From NCBI RefSeq assembly GCF_014647215.1, contig NZ_BMOT01000007.1, forward strand, positions 181,782 through 245,781: a DNA stretch of 64,000 nucleotides. The letters run 5' to 3'. A model generated the notes under the pieces. The model searched no databases and had not been told where the DNA came from. It was given only the letters and a program-made list of their open reading frames with translations. This document shows positions 8,830 through 17,220 of the stretch, piece by piece. Each line of letters starts with the position of its first letter. Positions within the stretch are counted from its first letter, which is position 1. Source of the stretch: Shewanella aestuarii (lineage in GTDB: Bacteria > Pseudomonadota > Gammaproteobacteria > Enterobacterales > Shewanellaceae). A program made the position numbers and the translations under genes.

Positions 8830-9564
8830 ATGTCACTTTCAGCTACTTTGACTGAAGCTTATTATTTTTTTCGTAATCATATTAGCCAGCTCGCGGCGAT
8901 GACCTTGCCGTTGTTGTTGGTGCAGGTGATGATCCAGCTTTGGCTGGGAAATGAAATGATCCAAGCTGATGTTGAGAATCCGCAATTCGGCGGGATCCAT
9001 GCCGCTGCAATGATGGCGCTATTATTACTATTTTCTACGTTAATCGCTGCGCTTACTGTGTATCTTGAAGTCCGCTCTCGGGGTCATGATGTCACCACCG
9101 CAATGGTGTTTAAGCAAAGTATCCAGTTTGTGCCGCCATTATTATTAGCAGGCGTGTTTTCGGGCTTAGCGATTTTAACCCCAGTGATGCTATTTGCTGT
9201 TTTTGGGCCAATGTGGTTAGTGGGGCTAGTGATCAGTTTTTACCTATTTGCCCGCTTGGCTTATGTGAATTTTATGGTGATTGTTGAGCAGCTCACGCCT
9301 TTAGAAGCCATCAAAGCCAGCTTTGTATTTACTGGGCCAATTACAACTAAAACCATTGCGATTTTAATGCTATATATTCCATTATCTTTAGTGGGTGGCA
9401 CCTTGTCACAAATAGCAGCGCAAGTAGGGTTCCCGCTGCAGTTAATCACAGATACCTTATTTGCATTTTTAGGCTTATTTATTAACGTTGCATTATTTCG
9501 CTTATATATGGTTAACCGTAAAACGGATACCCCGCAAAGCGATGACACTCACACAGAGGTGTAA
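8830..9564 (+). CDS. YciC-like (UPF0259) inner-membrane protein
   Basis: 244 aa with about six hydrophobic segments. The N-terminus (LSATLTEAYYFFRNHISQL) and the segment FKQSIQFVPPLLLAGVFSGL resemble the UPF0259/YciC membrane family, whose function is not established. The late segment VEQLTPLEAIKASFVFT is also typical of that family. I use the ATG at 8830; a TTG at 8809 is an alternative. The C-terminal tail (after residue ~235) is hydrophilic and cytosolic or periplasmic. No operon partner is obvious. Confidence 0.72.
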   Translation: MSLSATLTEAYYFFRNHISQLAAMTLPLLLVQVMIQLWLGNEMIQADVENPQFGGIHAAAMMALLLLFSTLIAALTVYLEVRSRGHDVTTAMVFKQSIQFVPPLLLAGVFSGLAILTPVMLFAVFGPMWLVGLVISFYLFARLAYVNFMVIVEQLTPLEAIKASFVFTGPITTKTIAILMLYIPLSLVGGTLSQIAAQVGFPLQLITDTLFAFLGLFINVALFRLYMVNRKTDTPQSDDTHTEV

Positions 9565-9730
9565 TTTACCCCCTCAACTTGGGTTAGCGAATAAACCAGA
9601 TTGATGCAGCAAGCATTCATGTGGGTACAATCAATCTTGCACGCCACACTGATAACAAGGCGAGTTCATTTGCGATAGCAGTCTATTGCTATGAATTCAG
9701 GAGAGTTAGCGGCGAAAAGGAGTGTTTGAT

Positions 9731-9790
9731 ATGGGTTTATTATCCCTCGTTGAGGTGATTCAGTTTACAGGGGTGAGTATTGATAACTGA
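9731..9790 (+). CDS. Possible 19-codon leader peptide before the Sel1 gene
   Basis: ATG at 9731 with a strong AAGGAG ribosome site about 8 bases upstream, encoding MGLLSLVEVIQFTGVSIDN and stopping at 9788-9790. It overlaps the TTG start (9780) of the next gene by 11 bases in another frame. It may be a leader whose translation delivers ribosomes to the TTG start, or the original start of the gene separated by a frameshift. Seen in sequence; function inferred. Confidence 0.35.
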   Translation: MGLLSLVEVIQFTGVSIDN

Positions 9791-11198
9791 TATTGAGTTA
9801 GTTAACCAATTCTCCACCAAGCTGGGTGAGGATTATGCCAGCGCCAAGAGCTATGTCCGTGACATACCAACTCAGGCGTTGGTATTTGTGCGAAGTTTTA
9901 CCCACAAACTGGCAATACTCATTGCCGAACAACACCATCTAGAGTTCAGTAGCCCAAACCTATACGACCGGATTGAGCAATTAAATCAACGGCGTTTGCT
10001 AGACGTAACAGCTATTCGAGCTATGCATAAGTTGCGTAGCGACGGTAATCGTGGTGCGCACCCTGAAAAATATCATCTAACTCAAACTCAGCTAGTGGCT
10101 TTGGCAGAGAAGTCGATTAAGCAAATTCTTAACTTAGTCGCACAGCTTTATCCAGTACTACATTCCGCTCAAGTACTCGCTTACCAATTTGTCGCATTCG
10201 ATTCGCTCGCGGGCAGAGATCTATGCTATCGGGCGATGATGCAAAATGATCACCATGCGCAGTATTTAGTGGCCATGTCATTAAAGGCACAAGCGCTTAT
10301 GGCACAAGAGCAAGCCAGTGCCACGGCATTAGATGCTAAAACCGCCTCTGCGCTTGCAACGACTCAGGATGAAGTACAGCGCTTATTTGCTCAGGCTGCT
10401 TACTGGTTTGCTCAAGCTGCACCCTTTGAAGATGTGGCCTTGTATGAGCATGGCGTTAGTTTGTTGCATGGCTATGCCGAAAGTGGCCAAGTAAAGCAGG
10501 GTGAGTTGCTCATAGCGCAAGCGGCCAAAGCGGGTATAACAGAGGCGCAAGCGTTATTGGGTTATTTTTATTTGGTGGGTAGCACTGTGTTTGCTGTTGA
10601 TGTTGAACAAGCCAAAGTATTACTTCAGCAGGCAGCTGAAGCAGAAAATATCGAGGCAATGTCTAATCTTGGTGTGCTGTTTTATCAAGAAAATGACCAT
10701 CAGCAAGCGTTAGCCTGGATGAGCAAAGCGGCGGAATCGGGTTATCCACAATCTCAATACCATTTGGCATTATTATTGGCAGAAGGCGCAAATGCCGACT
10801 CTGAACAAAGCCGTTTATGGATGCAAGAAGCCGCAAGTCAGGGACAGCTTGATGCCATGTTGCATTGTGCTACCGAAATTCTTCACAATGATGATGCTCA
10901 GAGCATCGAGCTTGAACTGGCAGAACGTTATTTACATGATGTGATTAAGTATGGTCATAACGTTACCGCGATGATTGAGTTGAGTGTGGCTTTAGCTGAC
11001 GGAATGCTTAGCCGAATCGACGTGGTGCAATCCGCATACTTATTGCAGCAAGCCAAACATTTTGGCAATGATATTCAGCAACAAGTGATTGAGCCATTGT
11101 GGCAATCACTATTGATGCAGATTGACAGTGTTATTGCGTTGAATCCCAGCAAAGAAGAGTTGGTCAGTTTACAACAGGCTAGACAATTTCTTGAATAA
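9780..11198 (+). CDS. DUF4145-like plus Sel1-repeat protein
   Basis: 472 aa, cytosolic, no signal peptide. Residues ~1-125 resemble DUF4145 (ALVFVRSFTHKLAILIAE, then AIRAMHKLRSDGNRGAH), a domain found in some restriction-linked and other proteins. Residues ~200-400 contain Sel1/TPR-like repeats of about 36 residues (AQALLGYFYLVGS, AMSNLGVLFYQENDHQQALAW, SQYHLALLLAEGA, AMLHCATEIL). Such repeats normally bind partner proteins. The first codon must be the TTG at 9780: an in-frame TGA at 9774 closes the frame upstream, no ATG follows for 100 codons, and AGGGG lies 6 bases before the TTG. Function unknown. Confidence 0.78.
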   Translation: MITDIELVNQFSTKLGEDYASAKSYVRDIPTQALVFVRSFTHKLAILIAEQHHLEFSSPNLYDRIEQLNQRRLLDVTAIRAMHKLRSDGNRGAHPEKYHLTQTQLVALAEKSIKQILNLVAQLYPVLHSAQVLAYQFVAFDSLAGRDLCYRAMMQNDHHAQYLVAMSLKAQALMAQEQASATALDAKTASALATTQDEVQRLFAQAAYWFAQAAPFEDVALYEHGVSLLHGYAESGQVKQGELLIAQAAKAGITEAQALLGYFYLVGSTVFAVDVEQAKVLLQQAAEAENIEAMSNLGVLFYQENDHQQALAWMSKAAESGYPQSQYHLALLLAEGANADSEQSRLWMQEAASQGQLDAMLHCATEILHNDDAQSIELELAERYLHDVIKYGHNVTAMIELSVALADGMLSRIDVVQSAYLLQQAKHFGNDIQQQVIEPLWQSLLMQIDSVIALNPSKEELVSLQQARQFLE

Positions 11199-11337
11199 AC
11201 CGTGTATCGGTTCAAGCCCGTTCATTTATATTTGCCGCTATTTTTAGCCTTAGATTGTCTATTTTTAAAGCCATTGATACGTGAGTGTATGCATTATATT
11301 CATGTAAGCTATTTTGATGATTTACACGCCTTTACAT

Positions 11338-11356
11338 GATAATGATTCTTATTTAG
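11338..11356. promoter_or_regulatory. Possible Fur box
   Basis: The 19 bases starting GATAATGATTCTTATTT agree with about 13 of 19 positions of the Fur consensus, with a perfect first nine (GATAATGAT). They lie ~60 bases upstream of the EAL gene start. The match is only moderate and was judged by eye. Confidence 0.35.
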
Positions 11357-11414
11357 AATTCGCGCACTCTTAATAGATGCCGGAAAGAGTAACGTAAGTT
11401 ACTTTAGGTTAAAT

Positions 11415-12149
11415 ATGATGCATGAAGACAGTTTAAACCCTAAATGTTTAATTGATTTAATTGAGCGAAAACGATTTGGTGTTGAGTATCAGCCAATTAT
11501 TGATTGCAGAAACAATGACATTTTTGCTTATGAGGCACTAGCGCGTTTTTACAATGCCGATAACACGACCATTAGACCAGATTTGGTTTATGCCTCTTTA
11601 CACAGCAGCCCATTAAGTTTGTTCCAAGTGGAATACCAACAAAAAAGACTACAATTATCTTATGCCGTTAACGGCTCAAATCTTTTTGTGAACTTAGATC
11701 AAGACTCGTACTTTTCGAGTGGGGTGATTGATGAAAACAATCCTTTTTTGAAGCTATTTAAAGAGTGTCATAAAGCCGAGATTATTGTCGAGTTGATTGA
11801 GAATTCAGAAATTAATGATGCGATAATGAGTTTGGCGATGATTAAAAACTTATCTAAAAACAAAATACTTACCGCTATTGATGATGTGTGTAATCCGCAA
11901 TCTATGATATCGACATCCGTTATCCAGTTAGTTAAATACATCAAACTTGATAAATACGTATTACAAAATCGGGCCAATGAAAATTTTATGTTATTGGTTA
12001 AATCGATTATCAATTATGCCCACAATGCAGATAAACAAGTTATTTTAGAAGGTGTTGAAACTGAGGATGACTTAGCGTTGGCACATAAACTTGGCATCGA
12101 TTTTGTGCAGGGTTTTTACTATAAAAAACAATTTAAAATGGTGAAGTAA
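11415..12149 (+). CDS. Stand-alone EAL-domain protein (c-di-GMP phosphodiesterase family)
   Basis: 244 aa consisting of one EAL domain and nothing else; no GGDEF, PAS or membrane segment. The signature EAL is intact (YEALARF, ~residue 40). So are the metal/substrate positions in FVNLDQD, ELIENSE, the aspartates in AIDDV, the lysine in IKLDKYVL, EGVETEDD and FVQGFYY. Loop 6, normally DDFGTG, reads DDVCNP. Changes in this loop often weaken or abolish activity in the family, so it may be a slow enzyme or a c-di-GMP receptor. The first two codons are ATG ATG. Confidence 0.85.
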   Translation: MMHEDSLNPKCLIDLIERKRFGVEYQPIIDCRNNDIFAYEALARFYNADNTTIRPDLVYASLHSSPLSLFQVEYQQKRLQLSYAVNGSNLFVNLDQDSYFSSGVIDENNPFLKLFKECHKAEIIVELIENSEINDAIMSLAMIKNLSKNKILTAIDDVCNPQSMISTSVIQLVKYIKLDKYVLQNRANENFMLLVKSIINYAHNADKQVILEGVETEDDLALAHKLGIDFVQGFYYKKQFKMVK

Positions 12150-12243
12150 TATACCGTGCGTAAAGTGTGATGCGAAGTCATGCAGATGTTGATGGTTTTA
12201 TTATGATTTTTAACTAAATCACCCGCGATTTAAGACGGATGTC

Positions 12244-12264
12244 GATGACCCATGTTGGGTCATC
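12244..12264. terminator. Hairpin between converging genes
   Basis: GATGACCC, 5-base loop, GGGTCATC: a perfect 8-bp stem about 100 bases after the EAL gene and 100 after the stop of the minus-strand gene at 12367. There is no long T tract on either side, so it may be a weak or factor-assisted stop. Confidence 0.4.
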
Positions 12265-12366
12265 TGCAAAACGGGTTGTGAATTATCTTCTACTGGCCAC
12301 ATTTGGGCGAAAAAGAACGCCGAGTCAGTCTTACTAACGGCAATTTTGATTAAACAATATAATGTT

Positions 12367-12729
12367 TTAGTTCACTTGCTCATCGGCATTATGTTCAAAG
12401 GTACGCCCTTGTGGATGAGCGTTTTTAGGTTGTTTAAACATGTTGGCATAAGGTGCGGGTTTTTCACGTTGAACATCGGCATAGCCTCGGTATATGTCAC
12501 CCTGATTACGTTGCGATGATGCGTAGGCTTGTTTCATTTTCGGGGATAAAAATGTACGACCTAACACCTGAAAAGTAATGAAACTGAGTAAGCCTAACAA
12601 GAGCAAAAAAGGCAGCAATATCAACGCTAGCACAACGATACTGATAAGTGCGAGCAGTACAATAATAGGATTCATGGTTGCGAATCTATGTTTTAAATGC
12701 GCTGAATTAAATGACGAGTTGAATCTCAT
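12367..12729 (-). CDS. Small membrane protein of unknown function
   Basis: 120 aa. One long hydrophobic stretch (residues ~20-55; NPIIVLLALISIVVLALILL and onward), probably a transmembrane hairpin. A basic, hydrophilic tail follows (GDIYRGYADVQREKPAPYAN). I recognise no domain. The start at 12729 is supported by AGGAG 6 bases upstream; an internal ATG at 12675, just before the membrane segment, has no ribosome site. It could be a small envelope protein; nothing in the neighbourhood points to a role. Confidence 0.65.
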   Translation of the reverse strand: MRFNSSFNSAHLKHRFATMNPIIVLLALISIVVLALILLPFLLLLGLLSFITFQVLGRTFLSPKMKQAYASSQRNQGDIYRGYADVQREKPAPYANMFKQPKNAHPQGRTFEHNADEQVN

Positions 12730-12821
12730 AATGGCTCCTAAATGCGATTAGCCTAAACAGTTTCTCTATGATTTACAGCAAGTGTGCAGCAATAAGACAT
12801 AATATGTCACGTTAAATGTGG

Positions 12822-13790
12822 TTAATGTGCTGAGCGCATTAAGGCTTTAGGAATACTATTAGAAATCATTTCTCTGACCCATTTATGTCCAGGTTCTTGA
12901 TTATTACGCTCATGCCAAAGTAACACGTAAGCCATAGGCATAAACTCAAATGGCAGCGGAATTTGCACTAACGAATAGAGATTTTGTGCATGATGAGCAA
13001 AGCTGGATGGCAAAGTAAAAATCAGATCTGTGTGGGCACAGATACTTGCCGCGCCGTAAAAGTCAGGCACAGTCGTCGATATTTGGCGATGATGGTTGGT
13101 GGTTGCCAAGTGATAATCTAATGCCCACCAATCGTTACCTTCACAGCGCACTTGAACATGACTTAGGGCTAAATAGGCTTCTTTATTCCAATCACCACGG
13201 CTGATGGCGTGTAAAATCGGGTGGTTTTGGCGTACTAGGCAAACTTGTTTATCGTTGAATAAGGTTTGGTATTCAAGGCCATCAGCAAGATCATCTGCTT
13301 TAAATTGTGACTGCGGGTGTACATCGCGGCCCGCGATACCAAAATCAATTTGTCCATGTTGTAAATCGTAAATCGACTTTTCATTCCAGCCATAAGAGTC
13401 TAACTTTAATTTAGGCGCTTGTTGCAGCAGTGGCCCAATAAAATACGGGATCAGGGTTTCATAGGCACTTTCTACCATGGCTAAGGCAAAATGACGTTGG
13501 CTAGTGGCGGGCTCAAAACTCGGGGGCTGGGTAAGTTGATACAGATTTTGTAATGCTTGTGGTAACACCTTTCCTAATGCTAATGCATGCGCTGTAGGCT
13601 TTAATCCGTGAGCCGTGCGTTGAAACAGTGGGTCGTCTAAAGTGTCACGAAGACGGTTTAAACTTTTGCTTAAAGCGGACTGACTTAGGTGTAAACGATT
13701 GGCAGCACGCGTCACGCTTTGTTCTTCAAGTAAAACTTGCAGTGTCACTAACAGATTTAAATCGATTCTTGCAAGGTTGTCTAAATTCAT
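12822..13790 (-). CDS. LysR-family transcriptional regulator
   Basis: 322 aa. N-terminal LysR winged helix-turn-helix: LARIDLNLLVTLQVLLEEQS, then VTRAANRLHLSQSALSKSL and LRDTLDDPLFQR. The periplasmic-binding-like effector domain follows from ~residue 90. I start it at the ATG at 13790, preceded by AAAGGA, not at the longer 13889 option, which would add 33 atypical residues. It is divergent from the Bcr/CflA efflux gene with ~125 bases between, so it probably controls that gene and itself. Its ligand is unknown. Confidence 0.9.
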   Translation of the reverse strand: MNLDNLARIDLNLLVTLQVLLEEQSVTRAANRLHLSQSALSKSLNRLRDTLDDPLFQRTAHGLKPTAHALALGKVLPQALQNLYQLTQPPSFEPATSQRHFALAMVESAYETLIPYFIGPLLQQAPKLKLDSYGWNEKSIYDLQHGQIDFGIAGRDVHPQSQFKADDLADGLEYQTLFNDKQVCLVRQNHPILHAISRGDWNKEAYLALSHVQVRCEGNDWWALDYHLATTNHHRQISTTVPDFYGAASICAHTDLIFTLPSSFAHHAQNLYSLVQIPLPFEFMPMAYVLLWHERNNQEPGHKWVREMISNSIPKALMRSAH

Positions 13791-13869
13791 TACAGATATT
13801 CCTTTGGGGAAATTCATTGTGGAGTTTATATCATTTCTTGTCATACCTCTAATGCGATAAAATTTCACC

Positions 13870-13885
13870 ATACCCAAATCGGTAT
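13870..13885. promoter_or_regulatory. Candidate operator in the LysR / efflux divergent region
   Basis: Short inverted repeat ATACC-N6-GGTAT between the divergent LysR and MFS genes. It is about the size of a LysR site but too short to be certain, and lies ~30 bases upstream of the efflux gene start. Confidence 0.3.
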
Positions 13886-13914
13886 CCATAGCTTAAACAT
13901 GAGTGAGAAGTCTG

Positions 13915-15114
13915 ATGCAACGTAATTTATTGCCACTATTAATGTTAATGGTGTTGTTAAGCCCACTGGCCATTGATATTTATTTACCTTCCATGCCGAC
14001 CATGGCGTTAGAGTACGGCGTATCAGACAGCCAGGTGCAATCCACCTTAGTTTTATTCTTATTTGCTATGGGATTAGGGCAAATTCTGATTGGTCCACTA
14101 GCGGATCGTTTTGGGCGCAGACCCATCGCCTTGTTTGGTATTGTGCTGTATGGCATTAGCAGTTTACTAGGTGCTTATGCTGTTGAGTTTGAATGGCTAC
14201 AGTTTGCCAGAGTCTTTCAAGGATTAGCGGCGTGTTCTACTTCGATTGTGGTATTCAGCGCGGTTCGCGATTGTTATAACAGCAAGCAAAGTGTATCTAT
14301 GTATAGCTATCTTAATGGGGCGATTTGCGTGGTACCTGCCCTTGCACCTACACTTGGTGGCTTACTCGCATTGCAATTTGGTTGGCGATCTACCTTTATC
14401 TTTATGGCGCTATACGCCATCGTGGTGTTGTTTTTAGTTGGCTTTAAGTTCCCTGAAACACGTCCATTGAATACCGATATCTCTGGCAAACTTTACCGTT
14501 GGGGACGATATAAGCCGGTACTGAGCGATGGCCATTTTATGTTTTATGCCTCAACATGCATGGTAGCCATGGCTTCAATTCTTTGTTATGTATCCTATTC
14601 TCCGGTATGGCTTATTGGTCGTTTGGGGATGTCTGAACTAACCTTTAGCGCCTTATTTGGATTAAACGCGGCTGTTAATATTGCAGCATGCTTTGCAGCA
14701 CCTGTGTTAGTTAGACGTATTGGCAATCGCGCTGGCGTACTAGTGGCACTTAACCTTATGATTGCAGCGGCAGCCCTTGAAGTGGTGATGCAATTAGTTG
14801 GGCCACAAACAGGATTAGCTGCGGGATTTGCGTTTATGCTACCAATGATGTTGCTCTGCGTAGGCTTTGCAATTTTGTTAGGCCCTGCTACGAGTATGGC
14901 CTTGTCAGGTTTTGGTGAGCGGGCAGGTACGGCAACAGCGATGTTAGGTTGTATTCAAATGAGCGGCGCATCAATCTTGACTGCGTTAATTCAATTAACG
15001 GATATTTCAGCACCGTTTGCCATCGCACTATTAATGGGCGGTATGTCTAGCATTTTACTTGCAGTAATGGGAATGCAACGCTTTAACCATTGGCATCAAG
15101 AGCAGCATGCATAA
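13915..15114 (+). CDS. Bcr/CflA-family drug-resistance efflux transporter (MFS)
   Basis: 399 aa, 12 predicted transmembrane segments, inner membrane. The first helix carries the family pattern SPLAIDIYLPSMPTMA. The MFS loop 2-3 motif is GPLADRFGRRP (~residue 70). This fits the DHA1 Bcr/CflA subfamily of proton-driven drug exporters (bicyclomycin, chloramphenicol and others); the actual substrate is not visible. I start it at the ATG at 13915; a GTG at 13903 would add four residues. Probably under the divergent LysR regulator. A strong hairpin follows at 15127. Confidence 0.88.
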   Translation: MQRNLLPLLMLMVLLSPLAIDIYLPSMPTMALEYGVSDSQVQSTLVLFLFAMGLGQILIGPLADRFGRRPIALFGIVLYGISSLLGAYAVEFEWLQFARVFQGLAACSTSIVVFSAVRDCYNSKQSVSMYSYLNGAICVVPALAPTLGGLLALQFGWRSTFIFMALYAIVVLFLVGFKFPETRPLNTDISGKLYRWGRYKPVLSDGHFMFYASTCMVAMASILCYVSYSPVWLIGRLGMSELTFSALFGLNAAVNIAACFAAPVLVRRIGNRAGVLVALNLMIAAAALEVVMQLVGPQTGLAAGFAFMLPMMLLCVGFAILLGPATSMALSGFGERAGTATAMLGCIQMSGASILTALIQLTDISAPFAIALLMGGMSSILLAVMGMQRFNHWHQEQHA

Positions 15115-15126
15115 GTTTTAAATGAA

Positions 15127-15152
15127 AACGCGCATTATTAATAATGCGCGTT
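15127..15152. terminator. Hairpin between efflux gene and porin gene
   Basis: AACGCGCATTAT, loop TA, ATAATGCGCGTT: a perfect 12-bp stem sitting between two converging genes, 13 bases after the efflux stop codon and 20 before the end of the porin frame. The U-tract is weak, but the position fits a shared terminator. Confidence 0.7.
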
Positions 15153-15171
15153 ATTGAGAAGCTACTTACAA

Positions 15172-16136
15172 TTAAAATCGAGCGTTGATCGCAACACCCA
15201 AGCTAGTTTCTGAGTCACTATCAACAAACACTTGTTGTGCCACAAATTTAGCAGAGAAAATATCAGAAAAGTGCCAATAGTATTGAGTATTGATATTGCT
15301 GATATTTTGATTGTCGTTATATCTGCCTTCATTCTGAGAATATTCATTATCATAGTAATAATCCTCCTTTGATTGAAGATAACTCGTTGCAACCCCAACC
15401 GACCAAGCGTTATTAATGTACCAATCAGCTTCTACACCCAATGTTAATGTGGAGTTATCCACAATAACATGCGTATCAAACGGGTCTGGTTGTAGGTCTC
15501 CGTCAAGCGTATATCCGGAGGCGTAACGATTATTAGCGGTTATCTGGTAATTAATCCCAGCCGTTAAAAAAGCCCAGAAGTGGATTCAAATGGAAGAAAA
15601 TGCTCGTAGCTGAGGCTATATAAATCGAAATCTCGGCTTTGCTGCTCGTCTACCTCAAAGTAGCAGCCTTTTAAATATTGAGATTCACTTTGTGAGGATG
15701 TGGTATATCCTAAAGTTAACTTTGAACTTTCGGAGAAATAATAACCGGTATTGATATGATAGGTATCAATATCATCGAATAAGTTTAAAAATGATGTTTC
15801 ATTAGCAATTTTTAAATATTCAGCACCAATAAACCACTTTGAATCGAAAACATATTCTCCAGATAACGCATAGAGGTCTTGATATTCTGTCGTTGCATAT
15901 CGCGCTGAAATAATCGCGCCTTGGTTCAAGAATGCCGCTAATTGATAAGGCCTTTCGGTTTGTTCTACTGCGGTAAAATAATAGCTGTATTTTGCATTGA
16001 CTAGTCCATCACTATCCTCGGAAGAGTCCATAAAACCAATTTCGGCTTCATGATGAAATGGTAAGTTTTCTGCAGCAAAAGTGGAAAATGATAAAAATGA
16101 GGCCAATAAAGCGAGTGAAACCTTTGAAAGTGTCAT
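15172..16136 (-). pseudogene. Outer-membrane porin (Porin_7-like) with a one-base frameshift
   Basis: Two frames form one ~322-residue porin. Part 1 starts at the ATG at 16136 (AAGGA 6 bases upstream), has a signal peptide ending STFAA, and runs through beta-strand-like repeats to a TAA at 15564-15566. Part 2 continues in the -1 frame (LTAGINYQITANNRYASGYT) and ends INARF, the aromatic C-terminus expected for an outer-membrane barrel. The break is in a run of six T (minus strand; 15566-15571). Seven T would restore a single frame reading SGLFLTAGIN. Options: recent loss of function, phase variation, slippage during expression, or a sequencing error. The Porin_7 family assignment is by general resemblance. 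Confidence 0.78.
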
Positions 16137-16208
16137 TGATCGTCCTTGAAGTGTTAAAATGTCTGACGCGAGAGCATAAAGTTCTTTTAACAAAGGTGCA
16201 ACAGTAGT

Positions 16209-16823
16209 ATGGCTCGATCTTACTGTATTTATTGTACATATCCTATTTCTGCTTGTTTGTGCCATGCAGTTAGCCCAATTCAAATTAGTACTGAAGTGAT
16301 TGTGATGCAACACCATTCAGAAGTACATCATGCTAAAAATACCGTCAGGCTAATGCAGTTGGTTATCCCTGAAATCAAAGTGGTAGTGGGTGAAAGTCAA
16401 ACTGATTTTAGTCAGTTAAAAGCCTATTTAGACACACAATCAAAACCTATTTATGTAGTGTACCCGAGTGACAACAGCGTATCTGTTAGTCAAGCGAACC
16501 CCGCGAACAACGCTATCATTATTTTAATCGATGGTACCTGGCGTAAAGCGTATAAAATTTTGCAATCAAACCCGTGGTTACTTGAATATACCGCGCTACA
16601 TTTAGATGTTGAACACGCATCCAATTACATTATTCGTAAAGCCAAACGCCCAGATAGTTTATCCACCCTCGAGGCCACGGCGCTATTATTATCAGCAATG
16701 GATTCTGCAGTAGACACCACACCTTTATTTGCAGCATTTGATGCAATGGTGCAACATAGATTGAGCGCCATGCCCGAAGGCATCAAAGCCCGTTATCAAT
16801 TGCATAACAAGGAAGTAAAATGA
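16209..16823 (+). CDS. tapT: DTW-domain protein, probable tRNA-uridine aminocarboxypropyltransferase
   Basis: 204 aa. DTW-domain proteins such as E. coli TapT (YfiP) make acp3U at position 47 of tRNA from SAM. Visible here: the N-terminal cysteine cluster RSYCIYCTYPISACLCHAV (zinc-binding type), the signature DGTWRKA near residue 115, and the conserved C-terminal RKAKRPDSLSTLEA. The ATG at 16209 has AAAGGTG about 10 bases upstream. Its stop overlaps the next ATG (ATGA), so the small gene downstream is translationally coupled. The symbol follows the E. coli name; I rate it less certain than the domain. Confidence 0.82.
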   Translation: MARSYCIYCTYPISACLCHAVSPIQISTEVIVMQHHSEVHHAKNTVRLMQLVIPEIKVVVGESQTDFSQLKAYLDTQSKPIYVVYPSDNSVSVSQANPANNAIIILIDGTWRKAYKILQSNPWLLEYTALHLDVEHASNYIIRKAKRPDSLSTLEATALLLSAMDSAVDTTPLFAAFDAMVQHRLSAMPEGIKARYQLHNKEVK

Positions 16824-17191
16824 AATACACTCTGTTAAGTCTCTGTCTTGCACTCGCATCACCGTCAATGGTGTTTGCCAGCGATACCATTACATCTATT
16901 GACCCTGAAAAACCGCGTAAAAAGTTGTCCTTAGAAAAACAGGCCGAACAAGGGCGCATTGACTCCAAAAAATTAGAGCAAACTCAACTTGATAAAGCGC
17001 GTGCTGCCGCAAAAGAAACCGCTGAGCGTGAGCAAGATGTGTTATCACATCAAGAGTCCGGAGAGTGGCAAGACGAGCAGCGAGATAAAGCAAAAGCGCA
17101 ATTTGATGAGCGTGCTGAGCGTGAGAATAAGTATCTAAAACAAGCTCAAGAAGCCGCCGCTAAAGAAAGACAGATTAGCGAAGAAAAGTAG
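16820..17191 (+). CDS. Small exported charged protein of unknown function
   Basis: 123 aa. Signal peptide [20 protein letters not shown] (cleavage before SDTI), then a highly charged Lys/Glu/Gln-rich region with heptad character (EKQAEQGRIDSKKLEQTQLD and similar), likely a long helix or coiled coil in the periplasm. I recognise no family. It overlaps the DTW gene by 4 bases and precedes the methyltransferase by 29, so the three are probably co-transcribed. Confidence 0.7.
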   Translation: MKYTLLSLCLALASPSMVFASDTITSIDPEKPRKKLSLEKQAEQGRIDSKKLEQTQLDKARAAAKETAEREQDVLSHQESGEWQDEQRDKAKAQFDERAERENKYLKQAQEAAAKERQISEEK

Positions 17192-17220
17192 CCTGATTGA
17201 TTTTTTAAGAGTCCGTTAAC

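Noticed and set aside
9780..11198. DUF4145/Sel1 gene as part of a defence island
   Set aside because: DUF4145 can occur in restriction-linked proteins, but no restriction, toxin or other defence gene lies nearby.
13791..13889. N-terminal extension of the LysR regulator to 13889
   Set aside because: The added residues are outside the usual LysR N-terminus, and a good ribosome site precedes 13790.
15455..15463. TTATCCACA DnaA-box match inside the porin remnant
   Set aside because: Single occurrence within coding sequence; expected by chance.
15564..15580. Programmed -1 frameshift at a classic X-XXY-YYZ site in the porin
   Set aside because: The T run is not in the right phase for tandem slippage (0-frame codons are CTT TTT TAA), and no downstream structure was recognised. 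A mutation or phase variation fits better.
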